From the NCBI GenBank assembly GCA_023264815.1, contig JAHFUZ010000007.1, positions 1 to 64,000 on the forward strand: 64,000 bases of DNA. The letters are read 5' to 3'. Positions 16,940 to 26,800 of the stretch are shown here, one piece after another (positions within the stretch are counted from its first letter, which is position 1; the number at the start of each line of letters is the position of its first letter). This stretch comes from Arthrobacter sp. Lineage in GTDB: Bacteria > Actinomycetota > Actinomycetes > Actinomycetales > Micrococcaceae. The translations under genes and the position numbers were made by a program. The notes below the pieces were generated by a model. It was not told where the DNA came from and searched no databases. It saw only the letters and a program-made list of their open reading frames with translations.

Positions 16940-17077
16940 GAAGTGACTATCAATGGTGGCTTTCTACAAGAAGGCAGCCCGGGTGTTGGATTTCCTGGAT
17001 GAACAGGGACAGTGCCACGGCTCACCGGTTGGATCAAGCTTTCGACAGAGGCCCAAGCGCCTCATGAAGGGGACTCC

Positions 17078-18361
<1,284 letters not shown>

Positions 18362-18390
18362 TCCCCACCGGGTACCAGGCATTACGACGC

Positions 18391-18421
18391 CGGCCGCCCA
18401 CCTTTGTAAGGTGGGCGGCCG
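18391..18421. terminator. Terminator hairpin between gltA and galE
   Basis: CGGCCGCCCACCT (18391-18403) pairs perfectly with AGGTGGGCGGCCG (18409-18421) around TTGTA. GACG...CGTC extends the stem imperfectly. It lies 30 bases after the gltA stop. T runs are weak on both sides. Confidence 0.75.
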
Positions 18422-18442
18422 ACGTCGTTAATTCATCATCGA

Positions 18443-18492
18443 TTGCTCCGTACCGGTCCTTTTCGGGCCTCAAAACGACCGGTACGGAGCAA
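18443..18492. repeat. 16-bp perfect inverted repeat before the end of galE
   Basis: TTGCTCCGTACCGGTC (18443-18458) is repeated inverted at 18477-18492 with an 18-base loop that contains short T and A runs. It lies between the gltA terminator and the galE stop at 18506, so in RNA from galE it is a strong 3' hairpin. It is probably the galE-side terminator. The unusually long perfect stem makes a repeat-family origin worth checking. Confidence 0.65.
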
Positions 18493-18505
18493 CCGATGGG
18501 TGGGG

Positions 18506-19519
18506 TCAGGAGTTGTAGCCCAGGGGGTTGTTCTTCTGCCAGCGCCAGTGGTCCTCGCACATCTCGTCCACGGTCTTGGTGGTGGACCAGCTGAGGTCGG
18601 CCAGGGCGGAGGTGGCGTCGGCCCAGAAGGCCGGGAGGTCGCCCGCGCGGCGTTCGGTGATCTCGTACGGAATGGGCTGCCCCACTGCCTTCTCGAAGGA
18701 CCGCAGGACCTCCAGGACAGAGGAGCCCTTGCCGGAGCCCAGGTTCCAGCGGAACACTCCGGCGCGGTCTGCCACATGGTTCAGGGCGGCCACGTGGCCT
18801 TCGGCGAGGTCCACCACATGGATGTAGTCCCGCAGGCACGTGCCATCCGGGGTGTCATAGTCGCCGCCGAAAACCATCAGCTTCTCGCGGCGCCCCACCG
18901 CCACCTGGGCGATGAACGGGACGAGGTTGTTGGGGATGCCCTGCGGGTCCTCGCCGATGCGGCCGGACGGGTGCGCGCCCACCGGGTTGAAGTAGCGCAG
19001 CAGGGCGATGTGCCAGCGGCTGTCCGCGGCACCGAGGTCCGCGAGGATGTCCTCGATCTGCTCCTTGGTGCGGCCGTAAGGGTTGTTGGCGCCGATTTCC
19101 ATCTTCTCCACGTAGGGGATGGGGTTATGCTCGCCGTAGACCGTGGCGGAGGAGCTGAAGACGATGGAGCGGACGTCATGGCGGTCCATGGCCCGGATGA
19201 GGTTCAGCGTGCCCACGAGGTTGTTGTAGTAGTACTTGAGCGGCTCGCGCACGGACTCGCCCACGGCCTTGAGTCCGGCGAAATGAATGACGGCGTCGAT
19301 CGCGTTTGAGGCGAAGACGCTGTCCACGGCGGCTTCATCCACCAGGTCCACGTTGTGGAATTCAGCGGTCTTACCGCTGAGTTCGGCCACCCGGCGCAGC
19401 GACTCTTCACTGGAGTTCACCAGGTTGTCGATCACCACCACATCGTGACCGGCTTCCTGCAAGGACAGAACGGTGTGCGAGCCGATGTAGCCGGTGCCAC
19501 CTGTGACCAGAATTTTCAT
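18506..19519 (-). CDS. galE: UDP-glucose 4-epimerase
   Basis: The 337-residue short-chain dehydrogenase-like enzyme starts at ATG 19519 (M-K-I-L-V-T-G-G-T-G-Y-I-G-S-H); earlier in-frame starts precede the Rossmann strand without purpose. The NAD-binding G-G-T-G-Y-I-G is at residues 7-13. S-S-A-T-V-Y-G and N-P-Y-G-R-T-K supply the catalytic Ser/Thr, Tyr and Lys (Y-x3-K). It interconverts UDP-glucose and UDP-galactose for galactose use and surface glycans. It is convergent with gltA and divergent from a TetR regulator. Confidence 0.95.
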   Translation of the reverse strand: MKILVTGGTGYIGSHTVLSLQEAGHDVVVIDNLVNSSEESLRRVAELSGKTAEFHNVDLVDEAAVDSVFASNAIDAVIHFAGLKAVGESVREPLKYYYNNLVGTLNLIRAMDRHDVRSIVFSSSATVYGEHNPIPYVEKMEIGANNPYGRTKEQIEDILADLGAADSRWHIALLRYFNPVGAHPSGRIGEDPQGIPNNLVPFIAQVAVGRREKLMVFGGDYDTPDGTCLRDYIHVVDLAEGHVAALNHVADRAGVFRWNLGSGKGSSVLEVLRSFEKAVGQPIPYEITERRAGDLPAFWADATSALADLSWSTTKTVDEMCEDHWRWQKNNPLGYNS

Positions 19520-19572
19520 GGTTCCAACGCTATCCCAATTCCGCCGATGACTGGATTTCAGCACAGGTGTGC

Positions 19573-19584
19573 TAAATAATAAGG
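19573..19584 (+). promoter_or_regulatory. -10 element of a probable leaderless TetR transcript
   Basis: TAAATA (19573-19578) ends 6 bases before the GTG start at 19585, which leaves no room for a 5' leader or Shine-Dalgarno. The region to 19519 also has to hold the galE promoter on the other strand. Confidence 0.45.
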
Positions 19585-20196
19585 GTGCCCAAAATTGTTG
19601 ATGCCGGAGCCCGGCGTGCGGAAATTGTCGAGGCTGTCTTCAGGATCATTGCCGTAGATGGGCTGGAACGGGCCTCCCTGCGTGAAGTTGCGGACGAAGC
19701 CGGCCTGGCCGTGGGTTCAGTCCGGCACTACTTTGCCGGCAGCGACGAGCTGCTGAGATTCAGTTTCGCCGCCGTCATCGACCGGGTTGTGGCACGGCTG
19801 ACCGCAGCGCTGCCGGAGCTTGCCGCCAGCGTACCGGGTTCGTCCGCCCACCACGAGGCCGTTTTAACCCTGCTGGGTGAATTCCTGCCCCTCGACGAAG
19901 AACGGGCAGTTGATGCCTGCGTGTGGATGGCATTCAAGAATGCCGCCCGGATCAGGCCATTCCTGGCTGCGGAGGCCGACCGAAGCCACCGGGAAGTGGC
20001 CGCCGTGGTGGGACAGGTGATCATGTCCCTGGTCAGGGACGACGGCGACGGGCACCATTCGCTCACCGTCGAGGCTGAGCGGCTGCTGGCTACCCTCGAC
20101 GGGCTCTGCATGCATGCGCTCCTCCAGCCCGGGTGGATGACCGCTGAGATGTGCCGCGAGGTCCTGGAACGGCATGTCAGGAGCCTGGCCGCCTGA
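19585..20196 (+). CDS. TetR family transcriptional regulator
   Basis: The 203-residue regulator has an N-terminal helix-turn-helix (residues about 10-55: R-R-A-E-I-V-E-A-V-F-R-I-I, then S-L-R-E-V-A-D-E-A-G-L-A-V-G-S-V-R-H-Y-F). The L-A-V-G-S-V-R-H-Y-F form is that of BetI/PfmR-like members. The C-terminal ligand domain has no recognisable pocket signature. It is divergent from galE, but nothing in the sequence proves that it controls galE; self-regulation is likely by family habit. Confidence 0.85.
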   Translation: MPKIVDAGARRAEIVEAVFRIIAVDGLERASLREVADEAGLAVGSVRHYFAGSDELLRFSFAAVIDRVVARLTAALPELAASVPGSSAHHEAVLTLLGEFLPLDEERAVDACVWMAFKNAARIRPFLAAEADRSHREVAAVVGQVIMSLVRDDGDGHHSLTVEAERLLATLDGLCMHALLQPGWMTAEMCREVLERHVRSLAA

Positions 20197-20290
20197 CATT
20201 ACCCTCCGGTGACTTCGGGAATAGACTGGGAGCCGGGGGAGCGGAGCCGGCTGACCAGGCCGGTTTAGGCAGGCCACAGGAGGAGAAGGA

Positions 20291-20902
20291 ATGCATCAAA
20301 CAGGTGGTTCCGGCTGGCAGATCACCACGGACACGTCCGGACCCCTGATGATCGCGCTGTTCGTCCGCGACGCGGCTGGCCTCGACGGTGCGGGTCACCC
20401 GGCCCTGTCACATGCCGCGCCCAAAGTCCGGCACGCCGACCATTCGCATCTCACCGCCGACGTGGGTGGAGTCAGTGCGCTGAAGACAGAGTGGGAGGCC
20501 TGGTGGGCCCAGCTGCTCAAGGCCCACCCCCAGACCGCGCCGGAACTGACACCTCCGGCCTTTGAGGCGTTCGGCAACTCGCCGGCACTTCAGCGTGTGC
20601 TGCAGGCCCATTTTGGTGCCGCCCTGACGTGGGCACGGGAACGCCGCAGCGAGTACGCGCGGCTGGAGGCGGAACGTGTGGCCAGCGGTTCGGACCAGAT
20701 ACTGGGGGACATGGTGGATGACCGGCTGATGGAGGTGGGGCGTGGGCCGCGGGACTTCAACCTGACCATCATCGAGCTGCCGCTGAACGAACAGCGGGCC
20801 TGGTACTTGGAACCGGACAAGATCCTGATGAGCCACAACCTCATGTCCCAGCCGGAACTCTTCCGGAGCTATGTCCAGCCGGTGGTGGAAATCCTCGTCT
20901 AG
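20291..20902 (+). CDS. Conserved-looking hypothetical protein, unknown function
   Basis: The 203-residue soluble protein is preceded by AGGAGAAGGA, a strong ribosome binding site. It has no signal peptide or membrane segment. Visible features are an N-terminal half with W-E-A-W-W-A-Q-L-L-K near residue 66, an Arg/Glu-rich helix (R-E-R-R-S-E-Y-A-R-L-E-A-E-R) near 115 and a C-terminal I-I-E-L-P-L-N-E-Q-R-A-W-Y-L. I do not recognise the family. The nearest neighbours are the TetR gene on the same strand, 95 bases away, and a convergent gene. Confidence 0.7.
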   Translation: MHQTGGSGWQITTDTSGPLMIALFVRDAAGLDGAGHPALSHAAPKVRHADHSHLTADVGGVSALKTEWEAWWAQLLKAHPQTAPELTPPAFEAFGNSPALQRVLQAHFGAALTWARERRSEYARLEAERVASGSDQILGDMVDDRLMEVGRGPRDFNLTIIELPLNEQRAWYLEPDKILMSHNLMSQPELFRSYVQPVVEILV

Positions 20903-20943
20903 CAGACGGCGGATCAGGGGGTGCAACGGGCTCAGCGGCGCGG

Positions 20944-21804
20944 TCAGGTGCCGGTGTCTGCGGGGGCCACCGTGATGATGACCTGGCCCTGCGGAGCGTC
21001 AGACACCTGCCAGCCGGCCTGGTCCTTGCGGAGCCAGCTGCGGCCCGCAACGTCCACCTGGGTCACGGCAAGGTCCTTGGCATTGGCAACAGCCCAATGT
21101 GCCACGGACCACGCCTGGCTGCCGCTGGCCTCAACGCGCAGCGACCCGCCCTCGACGGCAGTGCCCAGGGCCCCGTAGGCGCGGACAATCTCCAGCTCGA
21201 CAGCTTCGGGCTGGCCTGCCTCCTGCGGTGCGCGCAGGGTGCACTGAATCGCTTCCGGAGTCTGGCCCGACAGTCCGGACGCGAAGGCCCGGCCCATCAC
21301 CTCATGCTGGGCGTATGCGGTGGGGAAGGCCGAACGCTGGACCCGTTGGGCGGCGTCGGTAATTTCCAGGGACTCATAGCCCGGAATTTCGACCAGGGCG
21401 TTGTAGAACGCGTTCGCGGCGTAGTACGGATCCATGATCTGCTCGGTGGTTCCCCACCCTTGCGACGGGCGCTGCTGGAACAGCCCGCGGGAATCCGGAC
21501 CGGCCAGGTCGCCGTGGTCGATGTTGCGGAGCTTCGACTCCTGCATTGCCGTTGCCAGGGCAATGCTGGCTGCCCGCGGCGGAAGCCCCCGCTGCATGGC
21601 GACGGCAGTGATCAGCGAGGCGTTGACCGCCTGGTCGAGGGCGAGTTCCGCTGACTGCGTACCGACGTCGGCCGTGCAGCGTTCCGTAACAAGCTTTTCG
21701 GAACGCTGCACGAAGGCCACCAGCGTGTAGACGCCGCCAGCGAAGAGCGCCAGGCTGAGCAGGAGCACTGTGGCGCGCCGGTAGCCACGTCCACGTGCCG
21801 CCAC
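20944..21804 (-). CDS. Membrane-anchored lytic-transglycosylase-like protein
   Basis: From GTG 21804 the product is 286 residues: a basic N-terminus, one membrane helix at about residues 11-31, and an extracytoplasmic part. A-M-Q-E89-S-K-L followed by G-L-F-Q-Q-R near residue 107 resembles the catalytic Glu region and G-L-x-Q motif of goose-lysozyme/SLT-like folds. I therefore suggest a murein-binding or cleaving activity. The C-terminal third (from about 185) is a separate beta-rich domain. The gene starts 4 bases after the dapD stop, so it sits in the dapD transcript. A longer in-frame start exists at 21966 inside dapD and is unlikely. Confidence 0.6.
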   Translation of the reverse strand: MAARGRGYRRATVLLLSLALFAGGVYTLVAFVQRSEKLVTERCTADVGTQSAELALDQAVNASLITAVAMQRGLPPRAASIALATAMQESKLRNIDHGDLAGPDSRGLFQQRPSQGWGTTEQIMDPYYAANAFYNALVEIPGYESLEITDAAQRVQRSAFPTAYAQHEVMGRAFASGLSGQTPEAIQCTLRAPQEAGQPEAVELEIVRAYGALGTAVEGGSLRVEASGSQAWSVAHWAVANAKDLAVTQVDVAGRSWLRKDQAGWQVSDAPQGQVIITVAPADTGT

Positions 21805-21808
21805 TGCG

Positions 21809-22837
21809 TTAGTTGGCGTGGAGGGCGTCGTTGAGCTCCACAGTCTGGCCCTTGCGAGGCAGGGCTTCCACGGCGCCCGTGGTGGAATTGCGGCGGAAGA
21901 GGAGGTTGGGGACGCCGGAGAGCTCTGCGGCCTTGACGATCCTGGTGGTGTCCTCGCCCACTTCATCCTTGGGTCCGGGAACGCGCACTCGCGTGCCGGC
22001 GGTCACGTAGAGGCCGGCTTCCACCACGGAGTCATCGCCAATGCTGATGCCGACGCCGGAGTTTGCGCCGAGCAAGACGCGGTCACCGACGACGATCCGC
22101 TGCTTGCCACCGCCCGAGAGGGTGCCCATGATGGAGGCTCCGCCGCCGACGTCGCTGCCGTCTCCGGTGACGACGCCTGCCGAGATGCGGCCTTCCACCA
22201 TGGAAGTACCCAGCGTGCCGGCGTTGAAGTTCACGAATCCTTCGTGCATGACCGTGGTGCCTTCGGCGAGGTGGGCACCGAGGCGGACGCGGTCGGCGTC
22301 GGCAATCCTGACGCCGGTGGGAACAACGTAGTCCACCATGCGGGGAAACTTATCGATCCCGTAAACGGTGACGGCGCCGCGGCGGCGCAGCTTGGCGCGG
22401 GTCAGCTCGAAGCCTTCCACGGGAGCGGGACCGAAGTTGGTCCAGACAACGTTGGGCAGCTTACCGAAGATGCCGTCGAGGTTGATCGTGTTGGGCCGGA
22501 CCAGCCGGTGCGAGAGCAGGTGAAGGCGCAGGTAGGCGTCGGCGGTGTCTGCCGGGGCTTCGTCGAGGTTGATCTGGACGAAGACCACCTTCTGTTCTGT
22601 GCCGCGGTCGGGGTCGTTGCCGTCCTCGGCCAGCTGGAGCAGGGTGGCGTCCGCATTCTCTACTGCACGCAGGCTGTCTGCTGCGATGCCCAGTGACGGG
22701 GCAGGAAACCAGACGTCCAGGACGGTGGCGTCGGCGCCTGCCGTGGCGATGGTGGCCAGGCCGAAGCCGTAGGCGGAGCGGTCTTCGGAGGTTGCGTTCT
22801 GGTCTTCGGGCGCAGCGGAGGTAGCGGTCTCAGTCAT
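21809..22837 (-). CDS. dapD: 2,3,4,5-tetrahydropyridine-2,6-dicarboxylate N-succinyltransferase, actinobacterial type
   Basis: The 342-residue enzyme transfers succinyl from succinyl-CoA to tetrahydrodipicolinate, the step before DapC. The start is ATG 22837 (M-T-E-T-A-T-S). The frame stays open far upstream through the divergent dapE region, but only this start gives the family N-terminus. The central and C-terminal parts form a left-handed beta helix of hexapeptide repeats (for example [28 protein letters not shown]). The length fits the longer mycobacterial-type DapD. Confidence 0.94.
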   Translation of the reverse strand: MTETATSAAPEDQNATSEDRSAYGFGLATIATAGADATVLDVWFPAPSLGIAADSLRAVENADATLLQLAEDGNDPDRGTEQKVVFVQINLDEAPADTADAYLRLHLLSHRLVRPNTINLDGIFGKLPNVVWTNFGPAPVEGFELTRAKLRRRGAVTVYGIDKFPRMVDYVVPTGVRIADADRVRLGAHLAEGTTVMHEGFVNFNAGTLGTSMVEGRISAGVVTGDGSDVGGGASIMGTLSGGGKQRIVVGDRVLLGANSGVGISIGDDSVVEAGLYVTAGTRVRVPGPKDEVGEDTTRIVKAAELSGVPNLLFRRNSTTGAVEALPRKGQTVELNDALHAN

Positions 22838-22888
22838 GCCCTCCAGTCTAGCGAGAGCCGGGCGCAGGGTTCGAACTAGACTGGCAAC
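22838..22888. promoter_or_regulatory. Divergent leaderless promoters of dapD and dapE
   Basis: The 51-base gap carries TAGACT on both strands: 22850-22845 for dapD, 7 bases before its ATG, and 22877-22882 for dapE, 6 bases before its GTG. This spacing puts transcription start at or next to the start codon for both genes. The dapD side also has GGAGG within the spacer. Confidence 0.6.
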
Positions 22889-24022
22889 GTGACTGCCGAG
22901 ACCGCACCTGAACCAACCGCCGTGACCCTGGACCTTCGCCAGGACGTTGCCCTGCTCACCGCCGCGCTGATGGACATCAACAGTGTGTCCGGGAACGAGA
23001 CGGAGCTGGCTGACGCCGTCGACGCGGCCCTTCGCGCCATTCCGGAGCTTCAGGTGGTCCGCGACGGCGACTCCATCATCGCCCGTACCGAGCTGGGGCG
23101 GCCGGAACGGATTATCCTCGCCGGACACCTGGACACCGTCCCCCTGCCCACAACAGAAGGCGCGCGCGGCACGGTGCCGTCCACCTGGGAGTCCGGCAGT
23201 CCGGGGGAGGGCATCGTCTACGGCCGCGGTGCCACGGACATGAAGGGCGGAGTCGCGGTCCAGCTCGCGCTGGCAGCCACCATGTTCGACGGCGGGGCGT
23301 CGCCCCAGCGTGACGTCACCTTCGTGTTCTACGACCACGAGGAAGTGGAAGCGGTCAAAAGCGGCCTGGGCCGCCTGGTCCGTAACCACGGCGACCTCCT
23401 GGACGGCGACTTCGCCATTCTCCTCGAACCGACCCACGGCACGGTGGAAGGCGGCTGCAACGGCACCAGCCGCTTCGAAGCCAGCACTGTGGGCGAGGCT
23501 GCGCATTCCGCCCGGGCCTGGATGGGCAGCAACGCCATCCATGCCGCGGCGCCCATCCTCGCCAGGCTGGCAGCCTACGAGCCGAAGACCATTAACGTTG
23601 ACGGCCTCGACTACCGCGAAAGCCTCAACGCAGTGAAAATCAACGGCGGTACGGCCGGCAACGTCATCCCGGACCGTTGTGTGGTGGAAATCAACTATCG
23701 CTTTGCCCCGGACAAAACCCCGGACCAGGCCGAAGCCCACGTCCGCGAGCTGCTGGCGGGCTTCGACGTGGTCCGCACGGACGCCGCTGCCGGAGCGCGG
23801 CCCGGACTGCACCACCCCGCCGCCGCGTCCTTCGTGGCCGCAGTGGGCGCCGAGCCCAAGCCCAAGTACGGCTGGACCGACGTCGCGCGTTTCAGCGAAA
23901 TGGGCATCCCGGCGGTGAACTTCGGCCCCGGCGATCCGCTGCTGGCGCACAAGGACGAAGAGCACGTGGACGCCGATGCCGTCAGGGAATGCCTGCGGGC
24001 GCTGCGGAGCTGGCTGGGCTGA
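22889..24022 (+). CDS. dapE: Succinyl-diaminopimelate desuccinylase (M20 family)
   Basis: The 377-residue zinc peptidase-fold enzyme removes succinate from N-succinyl-LL-diaminopimelate. Metal-site motifs are A-G-H-L-D-T-V-P near residue 77, [10 protein letters not shown] near 113 with the bridging Asp, D-H-E-E-V-E near 150 with the catalytic Glu and a metal Glu, E-P-T-H-G near 181 and the C-terminal H-K-D-E-E-H. The GTG start at 22889 fits the leaderless -10 directly upstream. It is divergent from dapD, the enzyme two steps earlier. Confidence 0.94.
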   Translation: MTAETAPEPTAVTLDLRQDVALLTAALMDINSVSGNETELADAVDAALRAIPELQVVRDGDSIIARTELGRPERIILAGHLDTVPLPTTEGARGTVPSTWESGSPGEGIVYGRGATDMKGGVAVQLALAATMFDGGASPQRDVTFVFYDHEEVEAVKSGLGRLVRNHGDLLDGDFAILLEPTHGTVEGGCNGTSRFEASTVGEAAHSARAWMGSNAIHAAAPILARLAAYEPKTINVDGLDYRESLNAVKINGGTAGNVIPDRCVVEINYRFAPDKTPDQAEAHVRELLAGFDVVRTDAAAGARPGLHHPAAASFVAAVGAEPKPKYGWTDVARFSEMGIPAVNFGPGDPLLAHKDEEHVDADAVRECLRALRSWLG

Positions 24023-24157
24023 CCGGGGCCCCCTGCGGGACGGTTTGTCCGGCCAGGCTCCTCCACGGTGATGATCCGCCTCGGCTGATGCCGGAACGCA
24101 TGGCCAGGGCCGTGATCGGCCGGCACAATTTGGCCGGCAGTTTGGCCGGCGCAACGC

Positions 24158-24193
24158 AGAAGGGTCCGCAGCCTCGAGGCTGCGGACCCTTCT
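24158..24193. terminator. Perfect 36-base palindrome, bidirectional terminator
   Basis: AGAAGGGTCCGCAGCCTC (24158-24175) is followed immediately by its exact complement (24176-24193). It sits between the convergent dapE and glutamate permease genes, 19 bases from the latter's stop, and can end both transcripts. Two copies of TTTGGCCGGC lie just left (24129 region and 24141-24150). Confidence 0.8.
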
Positions 24194-24211
24194 GGTGGGC
24201 GGTGGGTGTTG

Positions 24212-25069
24212 TTACTTGCGTTCCGTTGCATCCGGCAGTTCCGGTGCGACGACGGCGGTAGGCGCCTTGGCCACGCCGCCGGCGGTTTTGCTGGAACCGC
24301 GGCGCTCGATCCACACGGCAATCCGCGAAACGCAAATGTTGATCGCGATGTAGATCGCTGCGGCGACGAAGAAGATGGGGAACAGGAACGCGTTCCCCAG
24401 GAAGTCCGCCATCACCTGCACGGCACGGAGGAGCTCGCCGTAGGCCACGATGTAGCCCAGCGAGGTGTCCTTAAGCAGCACCACCAGTTGTGCCACGAGC
24501 GAGGGCATCATGCGGCGGACTGCCTGCGGCAGTTCGATGAGCATCCGTGACTGGAAGCTGGTCAGGCCGATGGTCAGGCCGGCTTCACGCTGACCCTTGG
24601 GCAGCGACTGGATTCCGGCGCGGATGATCTCTGCGAAGATGGCGGCGTTGTAGAGGACCAGGCCCGCGATCACGGCAATGAACGAGCTCGTGCCGAACAC
24701 CAGCAGCACGAACAGCATCATAAGGACCACCGGCATGCCGCGGAGGAACTCCAGCACCACGCGGGTGGGGATCCGGATCCAGGCGACCAGGGAGATTCGC
24801 AGCAGGCAGAGCATCAGGCCGAGCGGGAACGCAATGACTGCCGCGATGGCTGCGGCGCTCAGGGTGGCGCCGATGCCGTTGCCCAGCAGGGTCCACACAT
24901 CGCCGCGCGTGAAGATGGCCCAGCGGCGGCCTTCGAAGATGCCCTGCTGCGCCAGCGTCATCACGATCCACGCGAGAAGGCCCAGGATCAGCACCGTTCC
25001 CACGACGGAGCCAATCAGGGAGATCCGGCGGGCTTTCGGGCCGGGAACGTCGTAAAGGACTGAAGTCAT
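24212..25069 (-). CDS. gluD: Glutamate-type amino acid ABC transporter permease (GluD-like)
   Basis: The 285-residue membrane protein of the HisM/GlnP family has an N-terminal helix near residue 20, then an ABC permease domain with five helices and the EAA loop (Q-R-E-A-G-L-T-I-G-L-T). A C-terminal tail rich in Ala/Pro follows. It overlaps the preceding permease gene by 4 bases (ATGA). With GluC it forms the channel of an acidic or polar amino acid importer. The glutamate assignment comes from the operon layout as in Corynebacterium gluABCD and is not proven by sequence. Confidence 0.85.
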   Translation of the reverse strand: MTSVLYDVPGPKARRISLIGSVVGTVLILGLLAWIVMTLAQQGIFEGRRWAIFTRGDVWTLLGNGIGATLSAAAIAAVIAFPLGLMLCLLRISLVAWIRIPTRVVLEFLRGMPVVLMMLFVLLVFGTSSFIAVIAGLVLYNAAIFAEIIRAGIQSLPKGQREAGLTIGLTSFQSRMLIELPQAVRRMMPSLVAQLVVLLKDTSLGYIVAYGELLRAVQVMADFLGNAFLFPIFFVAAAIYIAINICVSRIAVWIERRGSSKTAGGVAKAPTAVVAPELPDATERK

Positions 25070-25716
25070 CGGGCAATCGCCACCTTTCGTTCCACCGTGC
25101 TGGCAAGAATGCCCAGCGGAACGGTGAGGAGCAGATAGAAGAACGCCACGCCGAGCAGCACGGCCATGACCTGGTCGCCGTTGGCGTTGGCCATCTGGCG
25201 GCCGTAGCCGAACAGTTCGAGGACAAAGAACGCGCCGGCCACGGAAGAGTTCTTGACGAGGGCAATGAGGATGTTGATCAGCGGCGGGATCACGGTCCGC
25301 AGTGCCTGCGGCAGGACGATGAGCGAAAGCACCTGGCCGAATTTCATCCCGATGCTGCGTGCCGCTTCGGCCTGGCCGATGGGCACGCTGTTGACGCCCG
25401 AGCGGACGGCCTCGGCAATAAAGGCTGCCGTGTAGGCGCTCAGGGCAATGATTGCGGCCACTTCAAACTGCTGGAAGGTCACCCCGAGGCGCGGCAGGAC
25501 GATCGCGGCGAAGAAGAAGGCGATGGTCAGCGGCGTGTTCCGCAGGACTTCCACGTAGACCGTGCTGAATCCGCGGAGGGCCGCGACGGGGGAGACCCGG
25601 GCAGCGGCCAGCAGCGTCCCCACCACGAGGGCGATGATCCCGGAGACGGCAGACAGGAAAAGAGTGCGGAGAAGGCCTTCCCAATACAAAGGGAGGTTTT
25701 CAATGATGACTTCCAT
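25066..25716 (-). CDS. gluC: Glutamate-type amino acid ABC transporter permease (GluC-like)
   Basis: The 216-residue permease opens with N-L-P-L-Y-W-E-G-L-L-R-T-L, the typical N-terminus of the HisQ/GlnP group. Membrane helices and the EAA loop (I-G-Q-A-E-A-A-R-S-I-G-M) follow. It lies 128 bases after the binding-protein gene, the gap containing a strong hairpin, and overlaps gluD. Confidence 0.87.
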   Translation of the reverse strand: MEVIIENLPLYWEGLLRTLFLSAVSGIIALVVGTLLAAARVSPVAALRGFSTVYVEVLRNTPLTIAFFFAAIVLPRLGVTFQQFEVAAIIALSAYTAAFIAEAVRSGVNSVPIGQAEAARSIGMKFGQVLSLIVLPQALRTVIPPLINILIALVKNSSVAGAFFVLELFGYGRQMANANGDQVMAVLLGVAFFYLLLTVPLGILASTVERKVAIAR

Positions 25717-25758
25717 GGGATCCTTCGGCTCTGGGCGTAGGGGTTCAAAGAGCAGGCT

Positions 25759-25805
25759 GGCGGTTTCCGGGGGATGCGGTGTGCTGCATGCCCCCGGAAA
25801 CCGCC
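25759..25805 (-). terminator. Hairpin between gluB and gluC (attenuating or stabilising)
   Basis: GGCGGTTTCCGGGGG (25759-25773) pairs perfectly with CCCCCGGAAACCGCC (25791-25805). ATGC/GCAT extends the stem into the loop. On the minus strand no T run follows, so read-through into gluC is expected. Such hairpins after a binding-protein gene usually raise its share of the mRNA. Confidence 0.7.
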
Positions 25806-25844
25806 CATCTACCCGGCATTGGCGTTACCTGGTAACGCTGCTGC

Positions 25845-26729
25845 CTAGTAGCGGTTGATGGTGGGGAGCTCGGGAGCGGTCTTGATGACCGAACCCGCCG
25901 TGGCTTCCCAGGCCTTCTTGTAGGACCCGTCCTTGCCGAATGCCTCAAGCTGGTCATTGATCCAGTTGCGGAATTCAGTGTCATCCTTCTTCAGGCCGAT
26001 GCCGTAGGGCTCCTTCGTGAAGGTTTCGTCAGAGGCCAGCTTGAAGGCATCCGGTTCCTTGTCCACGAAGCCCGCAAGGATCACGTTGTCGGTGGTGATG
26101 GCTTCAACCTGCTTGTTGCGCAGCGGCTCAAGGCAGGCGGAGTAGGTGGCGGCCGGAACGAGTTCGGCACCGTACTTGTCCACGATGGTGGCTGCCGGGG
26201 TGGAGCCGGTCACGGAGCAGACCTTCTTGCCCTTGACGTCTTCAGGCTTGGTGATGGAGGTGTTGTCCTTGTTGACCATCAGCGCCTGGCCGGCTTCGTA
26301 GTACGGGCCTGCAAAGCTGACAACCTGCTTGCGCTTGTCGTTGATGGTGTAGGTGGCGATGACAAGGTCAACCTTGCCCTGCTCAATGAAGGGTTCGCGG
26401 TTAGCCGAGACAGTTTCGGACCATTCGATCTTGTCCGCTGGAATTCCCAGCTTGGCGGCGATGAGCTTGCCCATTTCCACGTCGAAGCCAACGGGCTTGC
26501 CGTCCAGGCCCACCTGGCCGAACAGCGGCTGGTCGTACTTGGTGCCGATCTTGATGGTTCCGGCCGAGGAAAGCTTGGCCATGGTGGTGCCTGCGGCGAA
26601 CGACGGCTTGTCAGCCACGGTGGGGTTGGAGGTGCCGGGCGTGCCGCCGCCACAGGCGCTCAGGGACAGTGCAAGGGCAGCGGTAGCCGCCACGAAGAAC
26701 GACTTCCGGCGGGTCATAAATGCCTTCAT
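25845..26729 (-). CDS. gluB: Glutamate-type substrate-binding lipoprotein (GluB-like)
   Basis: The 294-residue family 3 solute-binding protein has signal peptide lipobox L23-S24-A25-C26 and a Gly/Thr-rich linker. The mature domain begins G-T-I-K-I-G-T-K-Y-D-Q-P-L-F-G. Polar amino acid binding landmarks are G-F-D-V-E-M-G-K-L-I-A near residue 82 and V-D-L-V-I-A-T-Y-T-I near 119. The D-x-x-I/V-A-T-Y-T-I form is found in glutamate binders. ATG 26717 (M-T-R-R-K) is an alternative start. It delivers substrate to GluCD. Confidence 0.88.
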   Translation of the reverse strand: MKAFMTRRKSFFVAATAALALSLSACGGGTPGTSNPTVADKPSFAAGTTMAKLSSAGTIKIGTKYDQPLFGQVGLDGKPVGFDVEMGKLIAAKLGIPADKIEWSETVSANREPFIEQGKVDLVIATYTINDKRKQVVSFAGPYYEAGQALMVNKDNTSITKPEDVKGKKVCSVTGSTPAATIVDKYGAELVPAATYSACLEPLRNKQVEAITTDNVILAGFVDKEPDAFKLASDETFTKEPYGIGLKKDDTEFRNWINDQLEAFGKDGSYKKAWEATAGSVIKTAPELPTINRY

Positions 26730-26800
26730 GACATTCCTTTCATTGATCGGCCGTGGGTACGGCCAGGATGCGAACTTGAGTGTGTGTTCGATAAGGGAAA

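Noticed and set aside
22838..24154. Possible 440-residue N-terminal extension of DapD
   Set aside because: The frame is open but antisense to dapE; family start, -10 element and GGAGG all place the dapD start at 22837.
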